DNA from: Calamus simplicifolius
Lineage: Eukaryota > Streptophyta > Magnoliopsida > Arecales > Arecaceae
Reading direction: 5' to 3'
DNA: 64,000 bases
NCBI GenBank assembly: GCA_900491605.1
Contig: UESW01003831.1
Coordinates: 1,969,194 to 2,033,193, forward strand
In this document: one piece after another, positions 34,901-46,752 of the stretch
How the letters are laid out: every line of letters begins with the position of its first letter
How positions within the stretch are numbered: position 1 is the first letter of the stretch
The notes under the pieces: generated by a model
The model's database searches: none
Seen by the model: the letters and a program-made list of their open reading frames with translations, nothing else
Told to the model about the DNA's origin: nothing
Program-made: the position numbers and the translations under genes

Positions 34901-35326
34901 ATTTATATATTGTCTATTTTGGAAGCTTTTATAGCTTGAGTTTGAAATGTCACCCAGAGATATATAATTCAAACTATCACGTCGATTGGTATGTGTGATG
35001 GTCTTGAAAAGGATTTATTGTAATTAAACAAGTAGATAAATAACTTCCTTATACATCTAAATGACAAAACAATAAAATTGAGATCCAAAAACAACATTTT
35101 AGAGGAGAGAAACTGAAAAAAAAAAAAAAAAGTGATGATAACAATAGTAGTAATAATAATAGTAATAGTTTAAAAAGCATGAAAACGCTCGCAACTAGTG
35201 ATAGAACAGGACTACCATCAATTAGTCAAAATATCCATTGACCTATGGGAATACCCCAGACGCGGAAATAACAGAACATTCTAGACCCCACAACAATCAT
35301 ATCAATTAGCAATAGTATATAAAAGA
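34901..35326. other. Sequence without recognised features
   Basis: AT-rich with a poly-A run near 35115; nothing recognised. Confidence 0.35.
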
Positions 35327-35510
35327 AAAGTCTTGTTGCACCAAGAGTGGTACAGCAAGAGCTACACTACGTTCGATGATTAATGTGCACCATATGTATC
35401 AAAGAAAAAAAAATAATTTTATTTCTAATATGCGTGCACGCATGCAGCATGAACCAATCATCAAAGTCGTTGCGCACTTGTTGCACTGCTCTCAATGCAG
35501 CAAGACTTTT
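35327..35510. mobile_element. 184-bp MITE with AAAAGTCTTG(T/C)TGCA inverted ends
   Basis: Left end AAAAGTCTTGTTGCA; right end TGCAGCAAGACTTTT, which is its inverse with one mismatch. No coding frame. The target duplication is not certain. A related left end occurs at 32044. Confidence 0.62.
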
Positions 35511-36538
35511 TTATGTTTAAAAGCAATGATCGGGCTAGAGCTAGAATAAAGGAAAGAAAAGTAAAGTAAAGAAATATAATGACACCCACTGTGGCACTAG
35601 GAGACATGGATGATCTGATGCAATGCTAGCATTGAGATCTCCATGTGGCCTTCCATAGCTTTGTAAGAAATTTTATTATTTTATTCAAAAAATTTAATTT
35701 TTATTTTTAACGATCTTAGATTGGATGTTTAAATGCAAACACACTTGTATTTACTAAAGTTCTAAATTTTCTAATCTATTTGTGCTTTATGGGTGGTTGA
35801 TTGTATCATTGTGAGAAGGGCAAGCATGATAAACACATATAAGTAATTTTAAATTTAAACTTAACTTTTAATCTAAACTTGACCTTTAATGTGCCTTATA
35901 AATTTAAAATTTGAATTTAACATTTTAATAATAAAAGAAATTATTATACCTTACAATTATACTAATGGTGAGAGACTTTAAGCATAGTCAAATTTGTTGT
36001 ATCTTGCAATGATAGCTATGATAGAACAACTTAAATAGAGTCAAATTATATATATACTTTAAGAACAAATTCCCTGGTACACACGAGTGAGGTTTCATTC
36101 TTCATACAACTTTTTTACATTTCTCGATCCAAATGCACTTTTCTTATTTCTTTTCTTTTATTTTATATAATTTTAAGGTAATTTTAGTTGTTTTTATTTT
36201 ACTATGTACAAATACTTAAAATTTGTAATATTTTAAAATAATTCTTTGATAATCTAATAATGAATTGTTATCTCTCAATAATAGCTAGTATTTACGGCCT
36301 TTTGTAGGTTTGAGTTTTGTTGGTTCTTTAAATTAATTTCTTTTATTGGTTTTAATTAAATGATTCTTTGATTGTTTTATAATTTTGTTTTGAAAAAAAA
36401 ACAAAATCTTGCTTCTTTGAACTTTGTTTAGAAAAAAAATATTTCAGTCTTAAGTTATTTTTTACAAAATATATTACTTTAGAATTTGTGCAGAAATATG
36501 TAAAGTAGCTCTTCAAATTAAAATACTCTTTAGTTACA
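35511..36538. other. AT-rich sequence without recognised features
   Basis: Long A/T runs; nothing recognised on either strand. Confidence 0.4.
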
Positions 36539-36546
36539 CTAAAAAT

Positions 36547-37823
36547 TTAACAGATGCAATTCCTATTGAGGTTTGGAAAGACTTAAAAAAAATGAAGTCA
36601 TGTGATTAATCAATTTATTTAACAGGATTGTAGCAAATAAAAGAATGTCGAATGATGGAAGAAAAAATATATTAATATCGGTATACAAAAATAAAGGAGA
36701 TATTCAAAATTGTGCAAATTATAGAGGGATTAAGCTAATAAGTCATACAATAAAATTATAGAGAGAGTAATAAAAAATCGAATAAGAGCTGAAACTTTGA
36801 TATCAAATAATCAATTTGAATTTATTCCTGGAAGATCAACTATGAAAACTATTATTTATTAAGAAGATTGATGGAGAGATATAGAGAAAGAAAAAAGACC
36901 TTGATATGGTCTTTATTGATTTAAAGAAAACATATGATAGAGTACCTAGAAAAATAATATGGTAAATTTTAGAGAGAAAAAAGAGTTACCGAAAGATACA
37001 TAGAATTGATAAAAATATATATGATAGAGCAATAATTATTGTTAAAATAATAATAGGAGAAACTAGTGAGTTTTTAATTACTATAGGTTTACATCAATAA
37101 TCTGCCTTAAATCTGTATTTAATATTAGTAGAACTAAAACTGAATATATGAATTGTAATTTTAGTGGAAGTAGAAATATAAATGAAGAAACAGTGAAGAT
37201 TGCAAGCCAAGAGATATCAAGGAGTGAAAAATTTAGGTATTTGAGATTAATTATCCAGCAAGAATGTGAAATAAGTGAAGATGTGAATCATAGAGTTAAA
37301 GTAGGATGGATTAAGTAGGGGAGTGTTTTGGGAGTATTGTATGATCGATGCATCCTATTACAATAAAAAAAAAATCTATAAAATTGTTATTAGGCCAGCT
37401 ATACTATATGGAACAGAGTGTTGGACAATGTTGAAACAACATGTGAATAAATTAAGTATAACAGAAATATGTATGTTAAGATGGACATGTGGTAAAACTT
37501 TAAAAATAGAATTAGAAATAAATATATAAGAGAAATGATAGGAGTAGTCCCAATTAAAGATAAAATGATAGAAAATCGATTATGGTGGTTTGGACATATG
37601 CAATGTAAACCTTTAGATGTTCCAGTTAGAAAGAGTGATCTTTTAATAATTCATTATAAGGAAGAGGTAGACCTAAACTAATATGAACATAAAATAATTA
37701 AAAAAATATAACTATTTATAATTTAAATGTCGACTTGGTCCTGAATAGAGCAGAGTGGAGGAAGCAGATTCATGTAGCCAACCCCATATAGTTGGAAAAA
37801 GGCTTAAGATGAGTTGAGTTGAG
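36547..37823 (+). mobile_element. 5'-truncated RTE-type LINE
   Basis: It starts inside the RT (LTDAIPIEVWKDLKK) and continues with NCANYRGIKLIS, NQFEFIPGRSTMKT, an FIDLKKTYDRVPRK block and the C-terminal region (KKIYKIVIRPAILYGTECWT, MLRWTCGKT). It ends in TGAGTTGAGTTGAG. A short direct repeat CTAAAAAT (36539-36546 and 37824-37831) may be the target duplication. A segment of the RT including the catalytic box is missing between about 37100 and 37130. Many stops. Confidence 0.85.
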
Positions 37824-37831
37824 CTAAAAAT

Positions 37832-38500
37832 CATAAAGAAATTAAATTTATTAGTTTGATGTCAAAATCATTCCTTTATTTTGCAACCTACTCTAGAATA
37901 TTTTTGTACCTTTAAAATACATTTAAATACTAAAAACTTACGTACATATTTGAATGCATTAAGACATTTATTTGTTATCCTACATTATTTAGCATAATCA
38001 CTTTTTATTTAATATAATTTCTTAATCATTATTGTTATTACTATTTAATTAATTACTCTTTTAATTAATATTTATTACATTTAATTTTTTAAAATTCAAA
38101 ATTTAGAGGACTATGATTGATTCACATTGATTAAACGCTAAAACGAATTAAGGCCAAACTGTAACGCTAAGTAACAAATATATCATAAAATGACTCCTAT
38201 TAATGATCATTATATCATTAAATTTAAAAAGTTTAATGCTATTTTTTTTAGAGATGATGGAGGTAAATGGTTGCTATTTTAGATTAATCTTATATATTGA
38301 ACAATTTAATCTTTAACTTTTTTTTTCTCTAAGTTCGCAATGCGCATCATCGTTTACGAATGAGTTAAGCTATCGAGTCAGCCAGGATTAATGAATCTTG
38401 CAACCTAATCAACTTATATTAACAGCCACATCGTTAATTATTCTAACATAATCTAATTATATTAACCATAAAGGTAACACATAGAAAAGGATATCAAATT
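37832..38500. other. AT-rich intergenic sequence
   Basis: No recognised gene. It may hold the 3' end and downstream region of the PLATZ gene. Confidence 0.4.
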
Positions 38501-38666
38501 ATAAAAATTGGCACCGTTTCAACACCAACAGGCCTTACCACTCTTTGTTGTACAGCCAATTGGGAGCCACTACAGTCGACCAGCGTTTTGTGCTCTCCCT
38601 GCAAATGATAATGATTCATTCATTCTTGTCCATTTTGAGATACGAGGAAGGTGCGAGGATCCCGGT

Positions 38667-39444
38667 TCAGTTCATGGGAGCCCGCCGAGGGATCCCCTTC
38701 CTCCGTCTAACGGCGGCCCTGGGAGCAAATTCGTCCATGCAATGGCCATGGCTCCCCTCGCTGGAAGCCTCGATGTCCGCCGTAAGTTGCCGGAAGAGTG
38801 ACTCGGTTTGGTTGCTTCCAGTCCTCCTCCCATGGTCAGCGCCAGCCGATGCTTTGACGCCATCCATCTCTTTAGAAACCTGAAAATCGAAAGCTATGCA
38901 TGAGGACGATATTTTTGATTGTTTTCGTCAATGAATGAAATATAATGCAGGGTTACATGAGATGAGATGAGAATATAAACCTTGCAGGCAAGGGAACAGT
39001 AGCGATTGGGCTCGGTGAGAGTCCAGCCGCAGATCCGGCAGATGGTGCCGCCGGCGTTCGTCCTGGTGGGCTTGCAGGTCCTCCGGGGGTTGAGAAGCAG
39101 CACCTTGGCGCCGTTCACAGTATACGGCTAAACACAGCAAAGCTTAAAAATTGTCATTAAAATAGTCATTACCTTATAAATTATTAAAATAATCATTAGC
39201 CATTGAACTCGTAAATTCGAGAAACTCTTTATCTTCTTGGAAAAATAGGAGAAAAGAACTACAAAACAATATTAGGAAAATATCTCTTTTTTTCCGTAGC
39301 GATCTGAAAATATATATATTTTTCCTTTTATTCAGATTCAGATGGAGAAATCAAAAGAAACCAGCAATTCATGCTTTTAAGAGCTTAGTAGATTAAAGAA
39401 ACTCAGAAAAGATTAAAAAATTAGAACGAATGTGGATCGGATAT

Positions 39445-39500
<56 letters not shown>

Positions 39501-41514
39501 ATATTAATCAGAGTAAAAATTTGAAATATATTTGTTTTAAATGAATATATACACGTATGCAAAGAGATAAGCCATACAGTTAAACTTATGATCATAAATG
39601 CTGTATAAAATTAAATGAATTGCAAACGAAACCAAATATGTAAACATGCATGGATAACTGTCCATCTCAATCCATATCTATTTTCGTTAAAATAGATAGG
39701 ATATGAATACTGGTTGGATGCTCAATCTTATATCGAAATATATTTGAATAATAAGATAAACGCAGATGGATACCATTCGGGCCACTTTCACCCCTAAAAC
39801 TAAAGGATAAAAATATTCTTCATTTCTCAGCAAAACAAAGAAACGAAAACTAGAAGAGTACTGCATCAAACATTAAGAAATTTTAAAAAAATAGTTCAAA
39901 TCATAAAATAAACAGGAATTGCTAGATTAGATTGGGTTGGACAAATAAAGAGAAGGCGAAGAAATCACCTGGACTTTGGAGCAGTCCATGAGGTTCTGCA
40001 TGTCCGCGATGCGGATCACGCTCCGGTAGACATACCGGCGGATCTGGAGGAGAAGGTGGCCTCGGTGGGTCGACGAGGGTATCAGGCAGTGAGTACACAT
40101 GCGCCGATTACAATCGACGCAGTAAATATTCTCCTCGCTCTTCTTCACGTTCTTGTGAGCACTGCAAGATCTGAAGAACTTGGTCTTCAATAGCGACTCC
40201 AACCATGGAGGCTTCTTCCACTCCCTTCTTCTCCTCGCCTTCTCCTCCCTTCTTTTCCTCGCCTTCTCGAGAAATTTAGAACAAGCATTCGAGATTAGAA
40301 CAATTGATTCATTAATTGATATCGCTTTCAAAGGAATGAAGATTTCGTTCAGAACTGACAAACTTTTTTCTAACAAGTAGTGGAGATTTAAAAAAAAAAA
40401 ACTCGGCATTTTCTTCTCCATCAGGTAACGATCAAGATTGAAAAGTGAAGAACACGTGAAGCAGCAAAATTTTGTCCACAATTTCTGGGAAAAATCACGA
40501 TAAAAAAAGTCATTTCTTCACCTTCCAGAAAATTTTGAGATTAAAACTAAAGAAAACAAACAGTCAACGAGTGATTGAAAATATACACAATAAAGAGCTT
40601 GGATGAAAAATTAGATCAAAGTTTGTGCATAAAAGTCATAATCGACAACTGAAATCAAAATAATTCACCAGATATTAGATCAAAGTTTGTGCATAAAAGT
40701 CATAATCGACAACTGAAATCAAAATAATTCACCAGATATTAATCAAGGCCTAATAGGATGAAAAATCACATTTTCTTCTCCATTTGGTAACATCAGAGAA
40801 GGAAGCAAAGGACAAGCGAGAAACAGAGGTAGCAAGCAAGTAAGATTACTGGAAAAAGAAACCATGAATTAATTTAGGCAAAAATTTTGTTCAAAATTTC
40901 TGGAAATAATTATTTCTTCGCCATGAAGGAATGATCGAGATTAAAAGGAAAGAAAAGCAATAAGCAATTGAAAAATATCCACTGGAAATTAAGAACTTGG
41001 ATGAAAAATTAGATCAAAATTTGTGCATAGAATCATAATCAACAACTGGAATCAAAACAATTCGTCATACAGCTACTCCAATAGAAAACAAATTTCTAAC
41101 ACAATGAAAAGTTTTCACCGTTTGTTTTCCATCAGGTAACAATCAAGATTAAAACTAGAAAAAAGAAACAAACAATACGTGAATAACAGACGAAACAAGA
41201 GGCAATTCGGACGAAGATTTTGTTCAAAATTTCTGGGAAAAGTATGATGATCAATTGATACCAGAAATATCCAAGCAATAAGCAATGGAAGAATATACAT
41301 GACAAAGAATTTGATGAAAATTAAATCAAAAATTGCGCATAAAATCATAATTAACAATTGGAGCCAAAATAATTCGTCACACTATTCCTCCAATAAACAA
41401 TCAAGATCTAAACACTGATAAAAAGTATAGAGTAAATTGGATAGCAAATTGAAGTAAAAACAAACAAAAGTAGAGGCTGAAGAGAAAATTGGTCACAAGC
41501 TGCGTTATTACCAT
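38667..41514 (-). CDS. PLATZ: PLATZ zinc-binding transcription factor
   Basis: Four exons on the minus strand. Exon 4 is 38880-38667 (stop TGA) and exon 3 is 39127-38981. Exon 2 ends at 39969 and starts near 40270. Exon 1 probably supplies only the ATG at 41514-41512, with donor GTAATA. The protein of about 220 residues shows the PLATZ signature: PPWLESLLKTKFFRSC, a first Cys/His cluster (C-x2-H...CVDCNRRMCTHC...H), QIRRYVYRSVIRIADM, then DCSKVQ-PYTVNGAKVLLLNP across the exon 2/3 junction. A second cluster, CRICGWTLTEPNRYCSLACK, and the typical RRKGIPRRAP C-terminus follow. PLATZ proteins are plant-specific, bind AT-rich DNA in the nucleus and act mostly as repressors in growth, seed and stress programmes. 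All splice phases are 0 and no stop interrupts the frame. The 5' edge of exon 2 is uncertain: the open frame extends upstream into intronic repeats, and exon 1 is inferred. Confidence 0.88.
39448..39497. repeat. (TA)n microsatellite in PLATZ intron 2
   Basis: About 25 TA units between exons 2 and 3 of the PLATZ gene. Confidence 0.95.
40405..41400. repeat. Degenerate tandem repeats forming PLATZ intron 1
   Basis: A unit of roughly 300-350 bp recurs, with landmarks CATCAGGTAAC(G/A)ATCAAGATT (near 40422 and 41133) and AGATCAAA(G/A)TTTGTGCATA (near 40614, 40676, 41007, and degenerate near 41318). Inside it, a block of about 62 bp is perfectly duplicated in tandem at about 40613-40740. Confidence 0.75.
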
Positions 41515-41620
41515 TTTTTCCTCTCCCTCCGTCTCTCTTTCTCTTTCTATCTTTTGACGGCGCAGCAAGGAGAACTGGAGAAGACGAGGAGAGAGAGAGA
41601 GAAAATAGCCGCGATATGGT

Positions 41621-41626
41621 CACGTG
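41621..41626. promoter_or_regulatory. G-box CACGTG near the PLATZ transcription start
   Basis: Perfect palindromic G-box in the context GGTCACGTGACT, about 110 bp upstream of the inferred ATG and about 30 bp downstream of the TATA box. G-boxes bind bZIP and bHLH (PIF/HY5-type) factors. Confidence 0.6.
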
Positions 41627-41651
41627 ACTTATGGCGTGACATGGGGGGTCG

Positions 41652-41658
41652 TTAAATA
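41652..41658 (-). promoter_or_regulatory. TATA box of the PLATZ gene
   Basis: TATTTAA on the minus strand, about 140 bp upstream of the inferred ATG. A CT-rich leader follows, as expected for a plant 5' UTR. Confidence 0.55.
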
Positions 41659-41786
41659 GAGAGAAGCGGGAATGCCGAATAATCCGGGCTCGTCCGTCTC
41701 GGCCGACGGGCGAATGTATTTGAGGATCCGGACAGCTGGGATAAAACGACGTCGACGAGATTCGTCGGACGGTGGGGAACACCTCC

Positions 41787-41830
41787 CACGTGCGGCGAGT
41801 CGGTAACCCTAGAAGAGCGGCCCGCACGTG
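41787..41830. promoter_or_regulatory. Two G-boxes (CACGTG) in the PLATZ promoter
   Basis: CACGTG at 41787-41792 and 41825-41830, 130-175 bp upstream of the TATA box. The second has the context GCACGTGTCGCC, an ABRE-like form. Together with the site at 41621 this makes three perfect G-boxes in 210 bp in a GC-rich patch. Confidence 0.6.
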
Positions 41831-42239
41831 TCGCCGCGGCAAATTTGGCTTGCCGTTTCCCGCCGGCCCTGGTGTAATTGCGCGCAGGGGTGGGGATTTT
41901 TTTGTTTGCACCACCGCTCGGTACATTCTTTAATTTTTAAAAAATATTAAAATTTTAATTTTTTTATCGCAAAAATTTTTCTTTACACCATCTTCCTTCG
42001 GCCCTCCCCAAAACTCTCCACGTTCCTTGCCTATTAGTCAAATAAAAGCCTTTTTGTTCGATCTATTAAAATTAAATAAAAATTAAATAAAAGGCCTTTA
42101 TTCAGTCAGATTAAACAGAAACTCTATGTTCAGTATTTTTTGTCACTCATCGCTATCGATCCAAAAAGAAGAAGAAAATAGAAAAGAAAGGTGAGGAAGA
42201 GGGTTGCAAAAAAAAAAAATTGGATTGAAGAGAAATTTA

Positions 42240-42671
42240 TGCTCTGTTTGGATGGAGAGAAAAGTGAGAGGAAAAAAAATTGGGAGGAGAGAAAGTGGAA
42301 GGAAAGAAAATTGAAAAGAAAATATTTCTCCTTCTGTTTGGATGAGTGGAAGGAAAATAAAGATGAGAGAAAAGTTAATAATTTACAATGACAATAATAT
42401 CCTTATTATAGAATAGGCTGTTTTTTAGAAGGGTCAATATTGGAATGAAAAAAAAAAATGAAAAGCACTTTTGAGTTTTCTCTCCGAAATCTCTTCAGTT
42501 CCGGAGAGAAAACTTTTATGTGGGGCCCATCACTTTTTTTCCTCTATTTTCCATCTAGTTTTCTTTCCTTCCGACTTTTCTCTTCATCCAAACAAGATAA
42601 ATTTCATTTTCTTTCTTATTTTCTCTTCTAGTTTTTTTTTTTCCTAGTTTTCTTTTCATCCAAACAGAGGG
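42240..42671. mobile_element. Tourist-like MITE
   Basis: Ends TGCTCTGTTTGGATG and, inverted, CCCTCTGTTTGGATG; flanked by TTA on both sides (42237-42239 and 42672-42674). A further CTGTTTGGATGAG copy near 42334 and its inverse near 42585 give nested inverted repeats. No coding frame. Size, ends and TTA duplication fit PIF/Harbinger Tourist MITEs. Confidence 0.75.
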
Positions 42672-42674
42672 TTA

Positions 42675-43859
42675 AAGGATAGTTTAAAAAATTTAAATTT
42701 TTTTTAAAATTAGGAAATGTACTCAGTAATTTGAGGGGTGCAAATATAAAGCAGTGCCATCACGCGCTCCCACGCCAAGTCTTCTTTACCGCATAAATCC
42801 TTGCGAGAAGTTGAGCGGCGGCTGTTTGTATTCATCTTCTACAAAGCAAAACCAACGCATATAACAAGTTTACCCTTTCTCTGAAATTCAAAGTATTTTT
42901 ATTATTTTAAATATGATATAAATGCATGATGAAGTTTAACTAAAATAGCTTTTGCATGTGTCTAATGAGACACACTAGTCTAAGTAATTAACATGCAATC
43001 AAGATGCTTCTAATTTAGAGTTAGTTACTAAGGAGGGAGGAGGCCCTTCTTTTTAGTGGTATGAGGATAATTAATTTAAAACTAGATATGAACTGAAAGG
43101 ATTCTAAACCCATTAATAGTAATCTTGATAAAAGTTCCTCATATCATAGCTTTGCTACATAAATGTTACCTGTCATGTGAGTTTACTAAATCATTCTGAT
43201 GATTGTCATATTTGCTATATGCACAACTCAAGTGTATCTCTTATCAGTTGAGGCAAATATACTTGGTTTGATTTATCATTAAGTTTTCAAAAAGGAGTTC
43301 AAAAGAGAGACCAATTATGAGCCTGCATAAATTTAATAAACATAAAAATATGAAGGAAAAATAATCAGGCCCATATAAATGTTATCCATTATAAGTTTTT
43401 CGAAACAATATGATGGTTATCATATCTACTTCTGTTTCGAGTATAAAGATAGATAATTTTGTCATTCCAAATGCCATCCAAGCATTTTGTGATCATACAT
43501 AGATGCTATTTATTCTTAAGCGATAAACCATCCACTAAACATGTAAGTCAAGCATATGTTATATATTCATGCATTTTGAGTGCTCAATCATGTGTGGTTT
43601 TTATATATGAAGCATGGAGCTATCATCTACTAGTTCCCTCTCCAATGTGGCACTGCAAAGTTCTGACTTTTGGTAGCTTTTCAAGATAATTTTTTTATTT
43701 TAATTTTACACTTCTGGTCCAATATTAAATTGGATGATGTGGCTACTCTCAAAATTTTGTTTCCAAAAAAATGTGTGTTATAGAACATGATGGAGCCTGC
43801 CAAGCCTGCATAAACGTTATGCATCATGCTTGTCACAGTTTCTCTCTCACATGTATGAC

Positions 43860-43862
<3 letters not shown>
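42675..43862. other. Intergenic sequence without recognised features
   Basis: No recognised genes. Confidence 0.35.

Positions 43863-43904
<42 letters not shown>
43863..43904. repeat. (CT)n microsatellite
   Basis: About 21 CT units followed by a short (CA)n. Confidence 0.95.
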
Positions 43905-43912
<8 letters not shown>

Positions 43913-45180
43913 ATGTATTACCTGCCATAAGTTATAAAAATATCCAAATAATTGACTTATCTCGAAGTTTTAAGATGGGTATTTTCATCATTTAAAATAA
44001 TGTCAAAGTAGTTTGGACTTATGAGATATTCCAAAAAAATGCTATTTATCATTAGTTAACTGAAAAACCTAAAAAATTTTCACATGTGTTGCACATGAAA
44101 AACAATTATATCTTAGTAATTTGTTCACCCATTCTATTGTGACTGACCACGTGTGGAGTTTTCATAAACCTTGTACTTCTTAGTTTTCTTTTGAATGCCA
44201 TATGAGAAAATGGAGATTTAACAATGCTTGCAAGTTTTTCTTTTATGAAATATTCTTTGCAAACTAGCATATGCAACCCCCATAAATCTTGTAAAAGAAA
44301 ATATCGCAATTACTTCGATTTTTCCTTAGCTTATAAGGTGTTGCATATTTAATCTTGTACATATTTTTATTTTGGGATACTTATTTATGTAGTTTCAATT
44401 ATTATGCAAGTATTTTTGACATACAGGTTACCTGATACTTTGTCATTTAAGTTACTTCATGCAAATCAGAGTTATGCAAATTAAGCTGGACTGACCGGTC
44501 ATACAAAAAAATCAGCAAACCTGACCCTTAGTGAAACTTGGTTAACCGGGTTTAGCAGCAAAAATATCAAAAATTATGGTCAAGTAGGATTTCAAACATT
44601 AATCTCGATCATGGATTTGGTTCCAAATCCTTTAACTACCAAGACAACAATTAAGCGCGCGGCAAAAGACATTTTTGTGCTATTCAAAAGGCGTTATTTG
44701 TTCAATATTTAATAATCATTTTTTTCTAATTAAACATGATCAATTTCTTTTCACTTTATGTAAAAATAGAGAAAAAAAATATAATTTTCATTTATATATT
44801 TGGATAATTTTAGACTTTGCATTTTTAAACCGAAAACATCAATAAATTTTACATATTTCCATATATTATATATAATTTTGCTTATAATTTTTAAAATTAG
44901 CTAAATCATGATTTTTTTCTATTTGTGTAAGGAATGTAGGTCAATGTCTTTTGGCAAGTGGTATTTAGATTAAAAATATAAATAATTATACATATTTTAT
45001 ATTATATATTTATCTTTAAAGTTTTATTAATTTAATTTTAATTTATATGATCAATTGACCTAATAGTTGGACCACTAGCTTAGTGACCCGGTCCTTTGAC
45101 TAGGTCAATTGCTAATTTAGTTTTAATAACAATAATGTGCATACTTTTTATCATTAGTTAATAATAAACTTAAGAAATTT
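43905..45180. other. Intergenic, probable repeat-derived sequence
   Basis: The segment 44490-45115 opens with CTGACCGGTCA and TTAACCGGG and closes with GACCCGGTCC and AGGTCAATTG, resembling common plant non-autonomous repeats with GACCGG-type ends. I could not fix its boundaries. Confidence 0.3.
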
Positions 45181-45186
45181 TTTTAT

Positions 45187-46752
45187 TAGAGGTGGACACT
45201 AGGCCATGCCGGGCACAGCACGGCACGGCCTAGGCCCATCGGGCAGCACCAAAAATGGGATCTTGCCTAGCATGGCCCTTTAATAAAAAGGCGGTGCCGG
45301 GCATGCCCCATAAAAAAAATTATCAGCCCCTAACGGCCTTAACTGGACCATGCTCGGCACGGCCCTCCATGGGCCAGGCCAGCACGGTCCAGTTAGAACC
45401 GTTGAAAAAAAACGGCTATAAACGGCCATATAGGGAGGTTTTGATCATTTTAACATCTCCAACAGCCATATAACATGCCATACCTATATTCTTTCTAGTA
45501 TTTATTATCCAACTTCTTGTTCATTTTTACAAAAAGCATAAGTAATTAGTGAAAAATTTAAAGAACATAGATATGATGATGTTTTAATGCCTATTATACA
45601 TCAAATGAAAACTAAATGGAATAAATATTGGGACAGGATATGTCCTTTGCATAACTCTGTTATTTTTGATTCTAGATCTAATTAAATGGTACAAAAATTT
45701 TAATTGATAAATATTGAGAAAACATGAATCAAGATCCTGAACCTGCTAAAGATGAAGTAACATGACTTCTTAATGATATTTATACTTTATATGATGATAA
45801 AATTTATGGATCTAGAATACCTGCTCAAAGCTCTGCTTCTTCTTTTAGATCTTGTTTGTCATCTATTTTTTCATTCATTGCACAAAGAAGACACACACAT
45901 GCTTCATCTTCTTCATCTTTATCTTCTTTATATTTAAGTAATGAATTAGAATTTTATTTTGAAATAATCTTCATTCTGCATATGATGAAGATCAAATAGA
46001 AAATCTAGATATATTAGCTTAATGAAAAAGTATTAAAAATTAATATCCTGTTATGTCTGCCATTGCACGGAATATTTTAGCTGTGTCGATGTCCACAGTA
46101 GCATCAGAATCCGCTTTTAGTGCAGGTCGGCATGTTCTGAATGAAAAGAGAAGTAAGATGACTGGCAAAATGGTTGAGATGCTTCTCTGCTTCAAAGATT
46201 GGTTGGATACTGAGGCGAGGCTTCAAGATAAAGATGGACATGACTTAACCAGTAACGATGATGATGACACAAATACTATTGATGAGTGAGTCATCTCTAT
46301 TTTTATAATTATATATTTTTATTTTTTTTTAATTGTTAAAGTGAGTCATTTCTATTTTTTTCTCCTTTCTTATTGTATTGAAGTCAGGCCTAGCACCCCT
46401 TCCTTCATGTACTATTTTGATTTTAAATTAATAAACTGGTAGAAGTCTATGCCAAACCCCCACCATTAAAGTGCCTTTATATTAATAATTTTTTTATTTT
46501 CAATAATTTTTTAATTTATTAAAAAATTATTTAAATTTTTTATCAGGCCCTTATAGGTCATACCGATCTAGGTCCGTCACGGGCCATGCCGGACTTGGTC
46601 CGTAGGTTGAAATTTTCAAGCCCAGCATGACCCCTTTTACTGGGCCGTGCCTGGCATGGCCCGGTACTGTAGCTACCGGGCCATGCCAGGTACGGCCCAG
46701 CTCGTGCCAGGCTAGGTCGGGCCATGACCGGCCTGGCCAGTGCCCAACTCTC
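45187..46752 (+). mobile_element. Decayed hAT transposon
   Basis: Left end TAGAGGTGGACACTAGGCC; right end, inverted, GAGAGTTGGGCACTGGCC. Both are followed inward by GGC/GCC-rich repeats of a CATGCCGG/GGCACGGCC type. The flanking 8-bp sequences (TTTTTTAT and TTTCATAT) match at six positions. Inside lies a hAT C-terminal dimerisation domain. Most of the transposase is missing or mutated. Confidence 0.75.
46053..46289 (+). pseudogene. hAT transposase C-terminal dimerisation domain
   Basis: Encodes MSAIARNILAVSMSTVASES, AFSAGRHVLNEKRSKMTGKM and VEMLLCFKDW, the standard hAT dimerisation signature, followed by an acidic tail. The upstream catalytic region (45540-46020) is full of stops. Confidence 0.88.

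Noticed and set aside
40270..40481. Upstream extension of the PLATZ exon 2 open frame to an ATG at 40481
   Set aside because: The extra residues are translated intronic tandem repeat, found again near 41115-41357. PLATZ proteins normally begin shortly before PPWLE.
41408..41926. 172-residue open frame on the minus strand over the PLATZ promoter
   Set aside because: It overlaps the TATA box, G-boxes and the CT-rich leader of the PLATZ gene and has a low-complexity sequence with no family similarity. Best explained as chance in a GC-rich stretch.
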